The notes beneath the pieces were generated by a model, which saw only the letters and a program-made list of their open reading frames with translations, ran no database searches and had not been told where the DNA came from. From Candidatus Rokubacteria bacterium 13_1_40CM_69_27 (GTDB lineage Bacteria; Methylomirabilota; Methylomirabilia; Rokubacteriales; CSP1-6): a stretch of DNA of 46,097 bases. The stretch is taken from NCBI GenBank assembly GCA_001917535.1, contig MNEF01000036.1, forward strand, positions 1-46,097, in the 5' to 3' direction. Every line of letters begins with the position of its first letter. The stretch's first letter is position 1. Positions 31,077 to 39,431 of this stretch are shown piece by piece. The translations under genes and the position numbers were made by a program.

Positions 31077-31802
31077 GTGAACTACCGCTCCGGCGTCCCG
31101 CGCTATCTTCAGATCGCCGAGGCCCTGCGCGACCACCTGCGCGGCGAGGGTGAGCGGATCCCCTCGGAGCACCAGCTCTGCGCGCAGTACAAGGTCAGCC
31201 GGCCGACCATCCGCCAGGCGCTGGACATCCTGGTCCAGGAGGGACTGCTCTACCGTCACGCCGGCCGCGGCACCTTCAGCACGCCCACGCCGGGCGGCGA
31301 CCGCAAGCTGCGGGTCATCGGCTCCATCGACGACATGATCGCGCTCGGCGATGAGACGTGGTTCAAGCTCATCGCCCGCGAGATGGTCCGCGTGCCCGCG
31401 AATATCGCCCAGTCGCTGCACCTGCCGCCCGGCTCCGAGGCCTACCGCGTGATCGGCGTCCGCCACTCCGACACCGGCCCCTTCCAGCACGTCACGGCGT
31501 ACCTGCCGCCGGAGATCGGAGCGGCGCTGTCCGACGAGGATCTGTCGAAGACCTCGCTCATCGGGGCCATCGAGCGCCAGCTCAGCGTCCCCATCAAGAT
31601 CCTCGAGCAGGTGACCGACGCCGCGCTGGCGCCGCGCCACGTCGCCGAGCTGCTCCAGGTCCGGCCCCGCACGCCGCTGCTGCTGTTCGAGCGCACGTAC
31701 TTCGCCATGAGCGGCGAACCCGTCGAGCACGCGATCACCTACCAGAGCAGCCGCCGCTACCCGTTCCGCGTGGTCCTGTCCCGCCCCGAGCGGCGGAGCT
31801 GA
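31077..31802 (+). CDS. GntR-family transcriptional regulator, HutC subfamily (UTRA domain)
   Basis: 241 residues from GTG 31077, which has GGAGG seven bases upstream. An ATG at 31044 is in frame but falls inside the operator palindrome, so it is unlikely. Residues ~5-70 are the winged helix (YLQIAEALRDHLRG, IPSEHQLCAQYKVSRPTIRQALDILVQEGLLYRHAGRGTF). Residues ~75-235 form a UTRA effector domain (SEAYRVIGVRHSD, LLLFERTYFAMSGEPVEHAITYQSSRRYPF). It probably represses itself and the downstream hyuAB-led cluster until a small substrate-derived ligand binds. The next gene starts 4 bp after its stop. Confidence 0.92.
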   Translation: MNYRSGVPRYLQIAEALRDHLRGEGERIPSEHQLCAQYKVSRPTIRQALDILVQEGLLYRHAGRGTFSTPTPGGDRKLRVIGSIDDMIALGDETWFKLIAREMVRVPANIAQSLHLPPGSEAYRVIGVRHSDTGPFQHVTAYLPPEIGAALSDEDLSKTSLIGAIERQLSVPIKILEQVTDAALAPRHVAELLQVRPRTPLLLFERTYFAMSGEPVEHAITYQSSRRYPFRVVLSRPERRS

Positions 31803-31806
31803 GTCG

Positions 31807-33876
31807 GTGCCGTATCGCGTCGGGTTCGACGTGGGCGGCACCTTCACCGACTTCGTGCTGCAGGCGCCGACCGGCGAGCTCACCACCGGCAAGCGCCTGA
31901 CGACCTATCCGGACCCCTCGGAAGCGTGCCTGGCCGGGCTCGACGAGCTGGTCGCTGGGGACGGCGTGAGCTGGAGCGACGTCGCCCAGGCCGTGCACGG
32001 CACCACGCTGGGGTCGAACATCGTCATCGAGCGCAAGGCGCGCGCCGTCGGGCTGCTCACCACGCGCGGCTTCCGCGACGTGCTCATCATCGGCCGCCAG
32101 AAGCGCTACCAGGTCTACGACCTTCAAGTGGAGAAGCCTGCGCCCCTGATCCCGCGGCGCCTCATCGGCGAGGTGACCGAGCGCGTGCTGGCCGACGGCT
32201 CCATCCGCACCCCGCTGGACGAGGTGGACGCCCGGCGCGCCATCCGAGAGCTGGTCGGAAAGGGCGTCACCACCCTGGCGATCTGTCTGCTCCACGCCTA
32301 CCTCAACCCGGTCCACGAAAGGCGCCTGGCCACGCTCGTGGCCGAAGAGGCGCCCGGCGTCGCGGTCACCCTGTCGCACGAGGTGTCGCCGACCTTCCGC
32401 GAGTACGAGCGGACGTCGACGACGGTCATCAACGCCTACGTGATGACGGCCCTCCGCGAATATCTGAGATCGCTCCAGGTGGCGCTCAAGACGCGCGGCT
32501 ACCGCGGCCGGCTCTTCGTCATGCAGTCGTCCGGCGGCATCGCGACGGCGGAGGCGATGGAGCGTTACCCGGTGCGCATGATCGAGTCGGGTCCCGCCGC
32601 CGGCGCGCTGATGGCGGCCGCCTACGGCGAGCTGGCGGGCCATCGCGATCTCATCGCCTTCGATATGGGCGGAACGACGGCCAAGCTCGCCCTCATCGAC
32701 AAGGGGCGGCCGTCCACCACGACGGCGTTCGAGCTCCACCGGGTCAACAACGTGCCGGACAGCGGGCTGCCGATGAACATCCAGGCCATCGACCTCGTCG
32801 AGATCGGCGCCGGCGGCGGCTCGCTGGCCCGCGCGCGGCTGGGCGTCATCGCCGTCGGACCGGAGAGCGCGGGGTCCACGCCCGGCCCCGTCTGCTACGG
32901 ACGGGGCGGCGTCGAGCCCACGGTCACCGACGCTGATCTCGTCCTGGGCTATCTGAATCCGGAGTTCTTCGCCGGAGGCCTGATGAAGCTCTCGGTGGGC
33001 GCGGCCGCGCGCGCCATCGAGGACCGCGTGGCCCACCCACTCGGGCTCGCGCTCGAGGAGGCCGCCTGGGGCATTCACCAGATCGTCAATACGAACATGG
33101 AGCTGGCCACCCGCGTCGTGTCGATCGAGCGCGGGCGCGACCCTCGTGACCTCACGCTGGTCGCCTTCGGGGGCTCGGGCCCGGTGCACGGCTGCCGGCT
33201 GGCCCAGGCCCTGGGCATCCCGCGCGTGATCCTGCCGGCGGCCGCCGGGGTCACCGCGGCCATCGGCCTGCTCGCCGCCGAGGTCAAGTTCGACGTCGCC
33301 CGCACCTACGTGCGGCGCCTCGATGCCGTGGACCCGGCGACGCTCACCGCCATGTACGAGGAGATGGCGCAGCAGGCGCTGGCGGTGGTGCGCGAGTCGG
33401 CCGTGTCCGGGGAGATCGCGATCGCCCGTTCGGCGGACGCGCGGTATGTGGGCCAGGGCTACGAGCTGACGGTGCCGGTGCCGTCGGGCCGCCTCGACGC
33501 CGCCGCGCTCGAACGGATCCGCCGGGGCTTCGACGAGGTGTACGTCGCGCGTTACGGCTACGCGAGCCTGGCCGAGCCGGTGGAGGCCGTCACCTGGAAG
33601 CTCTCGGCGGTGGGCGGTGCCCTCCGGGTGGCGCTGGCCAAGGCGCCGTCGGAGCTCGGGGGCTCTCCGCGCAAGATGGTCCGCAAGGCCTACTTCCCGG
33701 AGGCGCGGGGCTACGTCGACTGCCCGGTGTACGATCGGTATCGTCTGGCCGTTGGCATGTCGCTCACCGGGCCGGCGATCGTCGAGGAACGGGAGTCGAC
33801 GACGGTGCTGCCGCCCGGTGCCGTGGCGACGGTCGACGAGTACGCCAACCTGGTGGTGCAGATCGCGTCGTCATGA
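31807..33876 (+). CDS. hyuA: Hydantoinase/oxoprolinase/acetone carboxylase family, subunit A
   Basis: A 689-residue HyuA-type protein from GTG 31807. The actin-like ATPase start GFDVGGTFTDFVLQ (5-17 region), ATAV-like HGTTLGSNIVIERKARAVGLLTTRGFRD, and DMGGTTAKLALIDKG are characteristic. The second half includes the NTNMELATRVVSIERGRDPRDLTLVAFGGSGPVHG motif. With HyuB it catalyses ATP-dependent ring opening (N-methylhydantoin, 5-oxoproline) or ATP-dependent carboxylation of ketones (acetone and acetophenone carboxylases). The stop overlaps the HyuB start (ATGA at 33873). Which of these reactions applies cannot be told from sequence alone. Confidence 0.92.
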   Translation: MPYRVGFDVGGTFTDFVLQAPTGELTTGKRLTTYPDPSEACLAGLDELVAGDGVSWSDVAQAVHGTTLGSNIVIERKARAVGLLTTRGFRDVLIIGRQKRYQVYDLQVEKPAPLIPRRLIGEVTERVLADGSIRTPLDEVDARRAIRELVGKGVTTLAICLLHAYLNPVHERRLATLVAEEAPGVAVTLSHEVSPTFREYERTSTTVINAYVMTALREYLRSLQVALKTRGYRGRLFVMQSSGGIATAEAMERYPVRMIESGPAAGALMAAAYGELAGHRDLIAFDMGGTTAKLALIDKGRPSTTTAFELHRVNNVPDSGLPMNIQAIDLVEIGAGGGSLARARLGVIAVGPESAGSTPGPVCYGRGGVEPTVTDADLVLGYLNPEFFAGGLMKLSVGAAARAIEDRVAHPLGLALEEAAWGIHQIVNTNMELATRVVSIERGRDPRDLTLVAFGGSGPVHGCRLAQALGIPRVILPAAAGVTAAIGLLAAEVKFDVARTYVRRLDAVDPATLTAMYEEMAQQALAVVRESAVSGEIAIARSADARYVGQGYELTVPVPSGRLDAAALERIRRGFDEVYVARYGYASLAEPVEAVTWKLSAVGGALRVALAKAPSELGGSPRKMVRKAYFPEARGYVDCPVYDRYRLAVGMSLTGPAIVEERESTTVLPPGAVATVDEYANLVVQIASS

Positions 33877-35606
33877 GCCCGCTGGATTCCATCACGCTCG
33901 GAGTGATCTGGGGCGCGCTGCACTCCATCGCGGTGGAGGTCGGCACCACGGTGCACCGGACGGCGTACTCCGAGCAGGCGCGGGAGGGCCAGGACTTCTC
34001 CGTCGCCGTCTTCGATCGCGCCGGCCGCATGGTGGCCCAGGGCCCCTACAGCCCTGGCCACATGGGGGCGATGTCGTTCGCGGTGGAGAACGCGCTGGCC
34101 GCCCATCCGGTCGAGACGCTCCGACCGGGCGACGCCATCCTGCTCAATGATCCGCTGCTGGGCTCCGGCCATCTGCCGGACTTCTTCATCACGCAGCCGG
34201 CGTTCCATCGGGGCGAGCTGGTCGGCTTCACCGTGAACATCCTGCACCACACCGACGTCGGCGGGCAGCGTCCGGGCAGCCAGGGCGTCCAGGGCATCTT
34301 CGACTACTTCCAGGAGGGCCTCCGCATCCCGCCCACGAAGGTCTGGAAGGAATACACGGAGGACGCAGGCGTCGTCGGCATCATCGCCGCCAACACGCGC
34401 ACGCCCGAGAAGGTCCTGGGCGACCTCCGGGCCCAGCGGAGCGCGCTGCGCCTGGGCGAGCTGAGGCTGATCGAGCTCTGTGAGCGCTATGGCCGCCCGA
34501 CCGTCTTCGCGGCGATGGACGAGATCATCGCGCGGTCCGAGGCCAACATGCGGGCGGCCATCGGCCAGGTCTCCGACGGCGTCTACACCTTCGAGGACTT
34601 CCTCGACGACTACGGTCCGGGCACCGACCCGCTCCGCATCTTCGTCACCGTCAGGGTGGACGGCGACACCATGGTGATCGACTACGAAGGCTCCAGCCCC
34701 CAGACGCCCTCGGGGATGAACTCCTACATCAACTACACGCGCTCGTACTCGTACGCGGCCGTGAAGTGCCTCACCGATCCCGGGGGCCCGATGAACGAGG
34801 GTGCCCTGCGCCCGATGACGGTGAAGGCGCCGGAGGGCTCCTTCCTCAACCCGCGGCCCCCGGCGGGGGGCGGGCCGCGCGCCATCATCTGCTATCGCAC
34901 CTTCGAGGCGGTCATCGGCGCCCTGGCCCCCGCGCTCCCCCAGCGCGTCGTCGCCGCGTCCTCCCACTTCGCCAACCCGACCTTCGGGGGCTGGGACCGC
35001 GGGCGGAGCCGGCGGTTCGTCGCCTACGAGCTGGTACTCTCGGGCACGGGAGCGCGCGCCGCCAAGGACGGCTGCGAGGCGATGGCTTCGGCCTTCAATG
35101 CTTCGAACATCCCCGTCGAGGCCCAGGAGGCCAACCAGCCGATCGTCGTCGAGCGCTTCGAGCTCACGCGGGACTCGGCCGGAGCGGGGAAGTTCCGTGG
35201 CGGCTGTGGCATCCGCCGCGACCTGCGCTTCCTGGCCGACGAGGGCCAGCTGACGAATCTCTCCGAGCGCCAGAAGTTCGCGCCCTACGGCCTCTTCGGC
35301 GGGCAGCCTGGGAAGCTGGCGCGGACGGTGATCAACCCCGGACCGGGTGAGCAGGTGGTCCACGGCAAGGAGTCCCGCGAGTTCGTCTATGGCGACGTCA
35401 TCTCGTTCCAGCAGTCTGGCGCCGGCGGCTACGGGGACCCCAGCGAGCGTGATCCCGCGCGGGTCCTCGAGGACGTGCTGGACGACTACGTCTCGATCGA
35501 GGCCGCCGGCGCCGAGTACGGCGTCGTCATCACCGGCCACGGGCTCGATCTGCGGGTGGACGCCGAGGGGACCCGGCGCCTGCGTGCGGACAGGCGGCGA
35601 CCATGA
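33873..35606 (+). CDS. hyuB: Hydantoinase/oxoprolinase/acetone carboxylase family, subunit B
   Basis: A 577-residue HyuB-type protein, full length for the family. Typical stretches are ITLGVIWGALHSIAVEVGTTVHRTAYS, DPLLGSGHLPDFFITQPAF, HHTDVGGQRPGSQ and the C-terminal GGCGIRRDLRFLADEGQ and QQSGAGGYGDPSERDP. It forms a complex with HyuA and provides the hydrolytic or carboxylation site. A gamma subunit, as in acetone carboxylase AcxC, is not seen in the window; this favours lactamase/hydantoinase-type chemistry over acetone carboxylation, weakly. Overlaps on both sides (ATGA with hyuA and with the acyl-CoA dehydrogenase) indicate coupled expression. Confidence 0.92.
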   Translation: MSPLDSITLGVIWGALHSIAVEVGTTVHRTAYSEQAREGQDFSVAVFDRAGRMVAQGPYSPGHMGAMSFAVENALAAHPVETLRPGDAILLNDPLLGSGHLPDFFITQPAFHRGELVGFTVNILHHTDVGGQRPGSQGVQGIFDYFQEGLRIPPTKVWKEYTEDAGVVGIIAANTRTPEKVLGDLRAQRSALRLGELRLIELCERYGRPTVFAAMDEIIARSEANMRAAIGQVSDGVYTFEDFLDDYGPGTDPLRIFVTVRVDGDTMVIDYEGSSPQTPSGMNSYINYTRSYSYAAVKCLTDPGGPMNEGALRPMTVKAPEGSFLNPRPPAGGGPRAIICYRTFEAVIGALAPALPQRVVAASSHFANPTFGGWDRGRSRRFVAYELVLSGTGARAAKDGCEAMASAFNASNIPVEAQEANQPIVVERFELTRDSAGAGKFRGGCGIRRDLRFLADEGQLTNLSERQKFAPYGLFGGQPGKLARTVINPGPGEQVVHGKESREFVYGDVISFQQSGAGGYGDPSERDPARVLEDVLDDYVSIEAAGAEYGVVITGHGLDLRVDAEGTRRLRADRRRP

Positions 35607-36763
35607 TGCGGTTCGCGCCCGAGCAGGAGGAGTTCCGCCGGGCCGTCGCGCGCTTCGTCGACACCGAGGTGGTCCCGGTCGCCCAGGCCATCGACGAGAG
35701 CGCGGAGTTTCCCAAGGCGCTCTTCTCGCGCGTGGGCGAGCTGGGCTGGTTCGGCCTCCGCTATCCGGAGAGGTACGGCGGCGCCGACGCCGACATGGTG
35801 ACTTACTGCCTGCTGGCCGAGGAGCTGGCGCGGGGCTCGATGTCGCTGGCGGCGGCGGCCGCGATGCAGTCGCTCATGGGCACCTCCTTCATCTATAGGT
35901 ACGGCTCCGATGACCTCCACCGGCGCTACCTCGTCCCGGCTCTCCGCGGCGACCTGGTGGCGACCTTCGCGCTGACGGAGCCGAACGCCGGCTCGGACGT
36001 GGCCAACATCACCACGCGCGCCGAGCGGCGCGGCGACCGGTACGTGCTGCGCGGGGCCAAGACCTGGGTGACCAACGCGCCGGTGGCCGACCTGCTGACC
36101 GTGGCCGCCAAGACGTCGGCCGAGCGCGGCCTGAAGAACATCGCGCTCTTCCTCCTCGATCGGGCGACGATGCGGGGGATCACGCTGGGCCGGAAGATCG
36201 ACAAGATGTCGGTGCGGGCGTCGGAGACGGGGGAGATCCTGCTCGACGACGTGGAGGTGCCGGCCGAGCATCTGCTGGGCGGCGAGACCGGGGGCGCGGA
36301 GAAGGTGGGGACGATCCTGTCCGAGATCCGCGTCATGACCGCGGCGCTCTCGGTCGGGCTGGGCCGGGCCGCCTACGACGCCGCGCTGAAGTACGCCCGG
36401 GAGCGCCAAGCCTTCGGCCAGCCGATCGTCGAGCACCAGGCGATCGCGTTCAAGCTCGCCGACATGCTGACGTCGCTCCACGCGGCGACGCTCATGACCT
36501 ACCAGGCGGCGGGAGCCATTGACGCCGGCCGGGCGATCGTCCGGGAGGCGGCGATGACCAAGCTCTTGGCCTCCGAGATGGCCGTGCGCGTTACCGATGA
36601 GGCGTCGCGGATCTTCGCCTCCTACGGGCTGGCCATGGAGTACCCCGTCCAGCGGTACTTCCGGGACGCGCGCTTCCTGCTGCCGGGCGGCGGAACCTCG
36701 GAAATTCTGCGCGTGGTGATCGGGCGCGATCTGGACTGGGATCGGGGCCAGGCGTTTGCCTAG
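35603..36763 (+). CDS. Acyl-CoA dehydrogenase family protein
   Basis: A 386-residue flavoprotein of standard length. FAD/acyl-binding signatures are TFALTEPNAGSDVANI (122-137), KTWVTNAP, and YARERQAFGQPIVEHQAI (264-281). The C-terminal RDARFLLPGGGTSEIL has Gly363 where medium-chain enzymes have the catalytic Glu. The alternative helix-G glutamate of long-chain and isovaleryl enzymes is not exactly placed either; Glu241 is one residue off in my alignment. It may use that Glu or do atypical chemistry. It starts inside the hyuB stop (ATGATG). Function in the pathway: alpha,beta-oxidation of a CoA thioester (inference). Confidence 0.88.
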   Translation: MMRFAPEQEEFRRAVARFVDTEVVPVAQAIDESAEFPKALFSRVGELGWFGLRYPERYGGADADMVTYCLLAEELARGSMSLAAAAAMQSLMGTSFIYRYGSDDLHRRYLVPALRGDLVATFALTEPNAGSDVANITTRAERRGDRYVLRGAKTWVTNAPVADLLTVAAKTSAERGLKNIALFLLDRATMRGITLGRKIDKMSVRASETGEILLDDVEVPAEHLLGGETGGAEKVGTILSEIRVMTAALSVGLGRAAYDAALKYARERQAFGQPIVEHQAIAFKLADMLTSLHAATLMTYQAAGAIDAGRAIVREAAMTKLLASEMAVRVTDEASRIFASYGLAMEYPVQRYFRDARFLLPGGGTSEILRVVIGRDLDWDRGQAFA

Positions 36764-36775
36764 GAGGACGCTGCC

Positions 36776-37945
36776 ATGAGAAAGGTCGCGCTCGTCGCCG
36801 CGGGGGTCGGGAAGTTCGGCGTGCGCCAGGCGACCTACCGCGACCTCATCTGGGAAGCGGGCAAGGCTTGCTTCGACTCCGCGCCCGGGCTCAGGCCCAA
36901 GGACCTGGAGGGGCTGGTGGTGGGCTCGGTCATGCCGGAGCGCACGGCGTTCCAGAGCCACATCTCCTCGCTGGCCGCCGAGGCGCTCGGGATCAGGCCG
37001 AGCGCGCTCAGCGCCCGCACGGAACACATGTGTGCGTCGGGAACCGTCGGCATCCGCTACGCCTACGCGTTCATCGCGGCCGGCCTCGCCGACCTGGTCA
37101 TGGTGCTGGGGGTCGAGAAGCTCACCCAGCCCACCAGCGAGGAGGCGATCTTCAACATGGGCACCGGCGTGGACCGGGAGTGGGAGGCCGCCTTCGGGCT
37201 GACAGCGCCGCCGTGCTTCGCGCTGGCCGCCCAGCGGCACATGACCCGGTACGGAACGACGGAAGAGCAGCTCGGGCTGGTCGGCGTGAAGAACCACAAT
37301 CACGCCGCCAAGAATCCCAACGCGCACTTCAACAAGGGCGCGACCCTCGATCAGGTGCTGTGCTCGCGCATGATCTCGAGCCCGCTCCGGCTCTTCATGT
37401 GCTCGCCGATCACCGACGGCGCCGCCGCCGTCATCGTCGCCAGCGAGGAGCGCGCGCGCGACCTCACCGACACCCCGGTCTGGATCCGCGGCACCGGCCA
37501 GGCGCTGGACGGCTTCCAGCTCACGTCGCTGCCCGAGGACTACGCCCACTGGCCGGCCCTCCAGCGCGCCGCCGAGTGCGCCTACCGCATGGCCGGGATC
37601 ACGGCCGGGGACGTGGACGTGGCCGAGGTCCACGACTGCTTCGCCATCGCCGAGCTGATCGCCTACGAGGAGCTGGGCTTCTGCCCCAAGGGTGAGGCCG
37701 GCACCTTCGTCGCCGCCGGGCGCAGCGACTATGGCGGCGACGTCGTCGTCAACCCCCGCGGTGGCCTCATCGGCTGCGGGCATCCGTTGGGCGCGACGGG
37801 CGTGGCCCAGGCGGCGGAGATCTTCGTCCAGCTCCGCGACGAGGCCGGCGCCCGCCAGGTCCCCGAGGCCTCGATCGGGCTCACCCACAACAACAGCGGC
37901 ATGGGCGAGCACGTCGTGATGATCTACGGGCGCCAGGCGTCGTGA
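36776..37945 (+). CDS. Thiolase-family (SCP2-like) acetyl-CoA acyltransferase or aldolase
   Basis: A 389-residue thiolase-fold protein preceded by an AGGAGG site. Nucleophile Cys86 (TEHMCASGTVG), His286 (EVHDCFAIAE) and His336 (GHPLGATG) are present. The last active-site motif is THNNSGMG (His371) rather than the CxGG of degradative thiolases, as in SCP2-type and archaeal thiolases. A DUF35 zinc-ribbon/OB-fold gene follows directly, the typical partner of this class. Pairs of this kind act as thiolases or, in steroid side-chain breakdown (Ltp2/ChsH2), as retro-aldolases. It probably releases acetyl-CoA or propionyl-CoA from the pathway intermediate. Confidence 0.88.
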   Translation: MRKVALVAAGVGKFGVRQATYRDLIWEAGKACFDSAPGLRPKDLEGLVVGSVMPERTAFQSHISSLAAEALGIRPSALSARTEHMCASGTVGIRYAYAFIAAGLADLVMVLGVEKLTQPTSEEAIFNMGTGVDREWEAAFGLTAPPCFALAAQRHMTRYGTTEEQLGLVGVKNHNHAAKNPNAHFNKGATLDQVLCSRMISSPLRLFMCSPITDGAAAVIVASEERARDLTDTPVWIRGTGQALDGFQLTSLPEDYAHWPALQRAAECAYRMAGITAGDVDVAEVHDCFAIAELIAYEELGFCPKGEAGTFVAAGRSDYGGDVVVNPRGGLIGCGHPLGATGVAQAAEIFVQLRDEAGARQVPEASIGLTHNNSGMGEHVVMIYGRQAS

Positions 37946-37961
37946 TCGCAGGGGAGATGGC

Positions 37962-38390
37962 ATGACCTACTTCCGGGCGGTCGATCCGTTCCCCCTCGAG
38001 TCGGCCGACCACAACAAGCTGCACGAGTTCTACGCGCGGTTAGGCCAGGGACGGCTCAGCACGACCCGCTGCGCCGGATGCGGCCGGACGGCGTGGCCGC
38101 CGCGGGCTTTCTGCGCGGAGTGCTGCTCCGACCGGTTCGACTGGGTGGACCTACCGTCCGCGGGCACCGTGCACGCGTTCACGGTTCAAGCCACGGGCCT
38201 TCCGGTGGGCTTCGATGGTCCACGGGTTTTCGCCATCGTCGAGGTCGATGGCCATCGCGTGTTCTCGATCATCGTGGATGGCGATCCATCCCAAATTGCG
38301 ATCGGTCAGCGCGTGAGTCTCAAGCCCCTGCGCGTCGGCGACGACCCCCAGGGCCACCCGCGCTGGCTGCCCGCGTTCACTCCGGTATGA
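37962..38390 (+). CDS. DUF35 zinc-ribbon/OB-fold protein, thiolase partner
   Basis: A 142-residue protein with a rubredoxin-like zinc ribbon (Cys37, Cys40, Cys51, Cys54: CAGC and CAEC) followed by an OB fold (AGTVHAFTVQATGLPVGFDGPRVFAIVEVDG). Proteins of this family (COG1545) bind acyl-CoA and stabilise SCP2-like thiolases, HMG-CoA synthases or aldolases. It lies 16 bp after the thiolase gene behind a GGGGAGA site. The stop overlaps the ATG of the phosphoesterase gene. Confidence 0.9.
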   Translation: MTYFRAVDPFPLESADHNKLHEFYARLGQGRLSTTRCAGCGRTAWPPRAFCAECCSDRFDWVDLPSAGTVHAFTVQATGLPVGFDGPRVFAIVEVDGHRVFSIIVDGDPSQIAIGQRVSLKPLRVGDDPQGHPRWLPAFTPV

Positions 38391-38875
38391 CGGGCGCAAT
38401 CGGAAAGATCTGGAACGTGGGCGTGATCTCCGACACGCATGGCCTCCTCCGGCCCGAGGCCGTCGCCGCGCTGCGGGGTGCCGACGCCATCGTTCATGCC
38501 GGCGACGTCGGATCACCGGAGGTGCTGGAGGCGCTGGCGGCCCTGGCGCCGGTGACGGCCGTCCGGGGCAACAACGACCGCGGCGCCTGGGCGGAGAAGC
38601 TCCCGCTCACCGGGGTCCTCGAGCTGGCCGGCGTGGTGCTCTACGTGCTCCACGATGTCAAGGAGCTCGACCTCGATCCCCACCGGGCGGGATTCGCCGC
38701 GGTGATCTCGGGCCACTCGCATCGGCCACGCCGGGAGGAGCGCGGCGAGGTGCTCTTCTTCAATCCTGGGAGCGCGGGCCCGCGTCGCTTCAAGCTCCCG
38801 GTGGCGGTCGGACGGCTCCGGATCGACGGTGGGCGGGTGCGCGGCCGCATCGTGGTGTTGGAGTGCCGGACGTGA
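38387..38875 (+). CDS. Metallophosphoesterase (YfcE/MJ0936 family)
   Basis: A 162-residue calcineurin-like phosphoesterase with all metal motifs: VISDTHG (DxH), HAGDVG (GD), RGNNDR (GNxD), SGHSHRPR (GHxH), plus [10 protein letters not shown]. Members hydrolyse phosphodiesters such as cyclic nucleotides or artificial substrates; the physiological substrate is generally unknown. Its ATG overlaps the DUF35 stop, so it is read as part of the catabolic cluster although its chemistry does not obviously fit the CoA pathway. Confidence 0.9.
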   Translation: MTGAIGKIWNVGVISDTHGLLRPEAVAALRGADAIVHAGDVGSPEVLEALAALAPVTAVRGNNDRGAWAEKLPLTGVLELAGVVLYVLHDVKELDLDPHRAGFAAVISGHSHRPRREERGEVLFFNPGSAGPRRFKLPVAVGRLRIDGGRVRGRIVVLECRT

Positions 38876-38919
38876 AACTCTCGGTGTCGACTGCTGCGCG
38901 CTGGCCCGGCGCGGCGCTC

Positions 38920-39038
38920 GTTCGAGCGCCGGCGTCGAGCGCGGGCTTTGCCCGCGCAATCCATCGGGGAGGTTCGGAGGGGGCCGCGAGGCCCTCTCCG
39001 ACCAGGGGTTTCGGAAGGGGGGCGGAGCCCCCCTCCGA
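38920..39038 (+). repeat. Palindromic interspersed repeat, copy B
   Basis: Same element as at 5846-5923 but in opposite orientation. GCGCGGGC-TTT-GCCCGCGC (38939-38957) is followed by GCAATCC-type spacer, GGGGAGG, then TCGGAGGGGGCC/GGCCCTCTCCGA (38974-39001, one wobble). A third hairpin follows, TCGGAAGGGGGG/CCCCCCTCCGA (39011-39038), whose 3' arm partly overlaps the GAGG ribosome site of the next gene. It separates the phosphoesterase and mutase genes, the only large gap in this part of the cluster. Confidence 0.8.
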
Positions 39039-39044
39039 GGAACC

Positions 39045-39431
39045 GTGAAGGTGCTCATCGCCAAGCCGGGGCTCGACGGCCACGACCGCGGCGCCAAGGT
39101 CATCGCCCACGCGCTGCGCGACGCCGGGATCGAGATCGTCTACACCGGGCTCAAGCGGACGCCGGAGGAGATCGTGCAGGAGGCGATCCAGGAGGACGTG
39201 GACGTGATCGGCCTCAGCATCCTGTCCGGCGCCCATCTGCCGCTGTCGCGCCGGGTGCTCGAAGGTCTCAAGGCCCAGGGCGCGTCGGACATCAAGGTGG
39301 TCGTGGGCGGCATCATCCCGCCCCGGGACGTGGAGGCGCTGCTGGCCGGGGGCGTGCACCGCGTCTTTCCGATGGGCACGCCACTGCCCGAGGTCGTGGC
39401 GGCCTTTACCAAGGAGGCGCGTCGATCATGA
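39045..39431 (+). CDS. Acyl-CoA mutase small subunit (cobalamin-binding domain)
   Basis: 128 residues from GTG 39045. Upstream residues in the same frame are translated repeat DNA, which excludes earlier starts. It has the full B12-binding signature: [13 protein letters not shown] (Asp11-x-His13-x-x-Gly16), LSILSGAH (SxL) and [10 protein letters not shown] (GG). His13 would coordinate the cobalt from below. Separate small subunits of this kind pair with large catalytic subunits in archaeal-type methylmalonyl-CoA mutase and in isobutyryl- and 2-hydroxyisobutyryl-CoA mutases. The stop overlaps the ATG of the large subunit. GAGG (39037-39040) is the likely ribosome site. Confidence 0.93.
   Translation: MKVLIAKPGLDGHDRGAKVIAHALRDAGIEIVYTGLKRTPEEIVQEAIQEDVDVIGLSILSGAHLPLSRRVLEGLKAQGASDIKVVVGGIIPPRDVEALLAGGVHRVFPMGTPLPEVVAAFTKEARRS

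Noticed and set aside
33711-35540. 609-residue minus ORF opposite hyuB and 35486-37963 (825 residues) opposite the dehydrogenase and thiolase
   Set aside because: Shadow frames: no recognisable domain and complete overlap with intact conserved genes.
38829-39044. N-terminal extension of the mutase small subunit through an in-frame upstream ATG
   Set aside because: The extra 72 residues are translated repeat and hairpin DNA; the cobalamin domain begins at GTG 39045.
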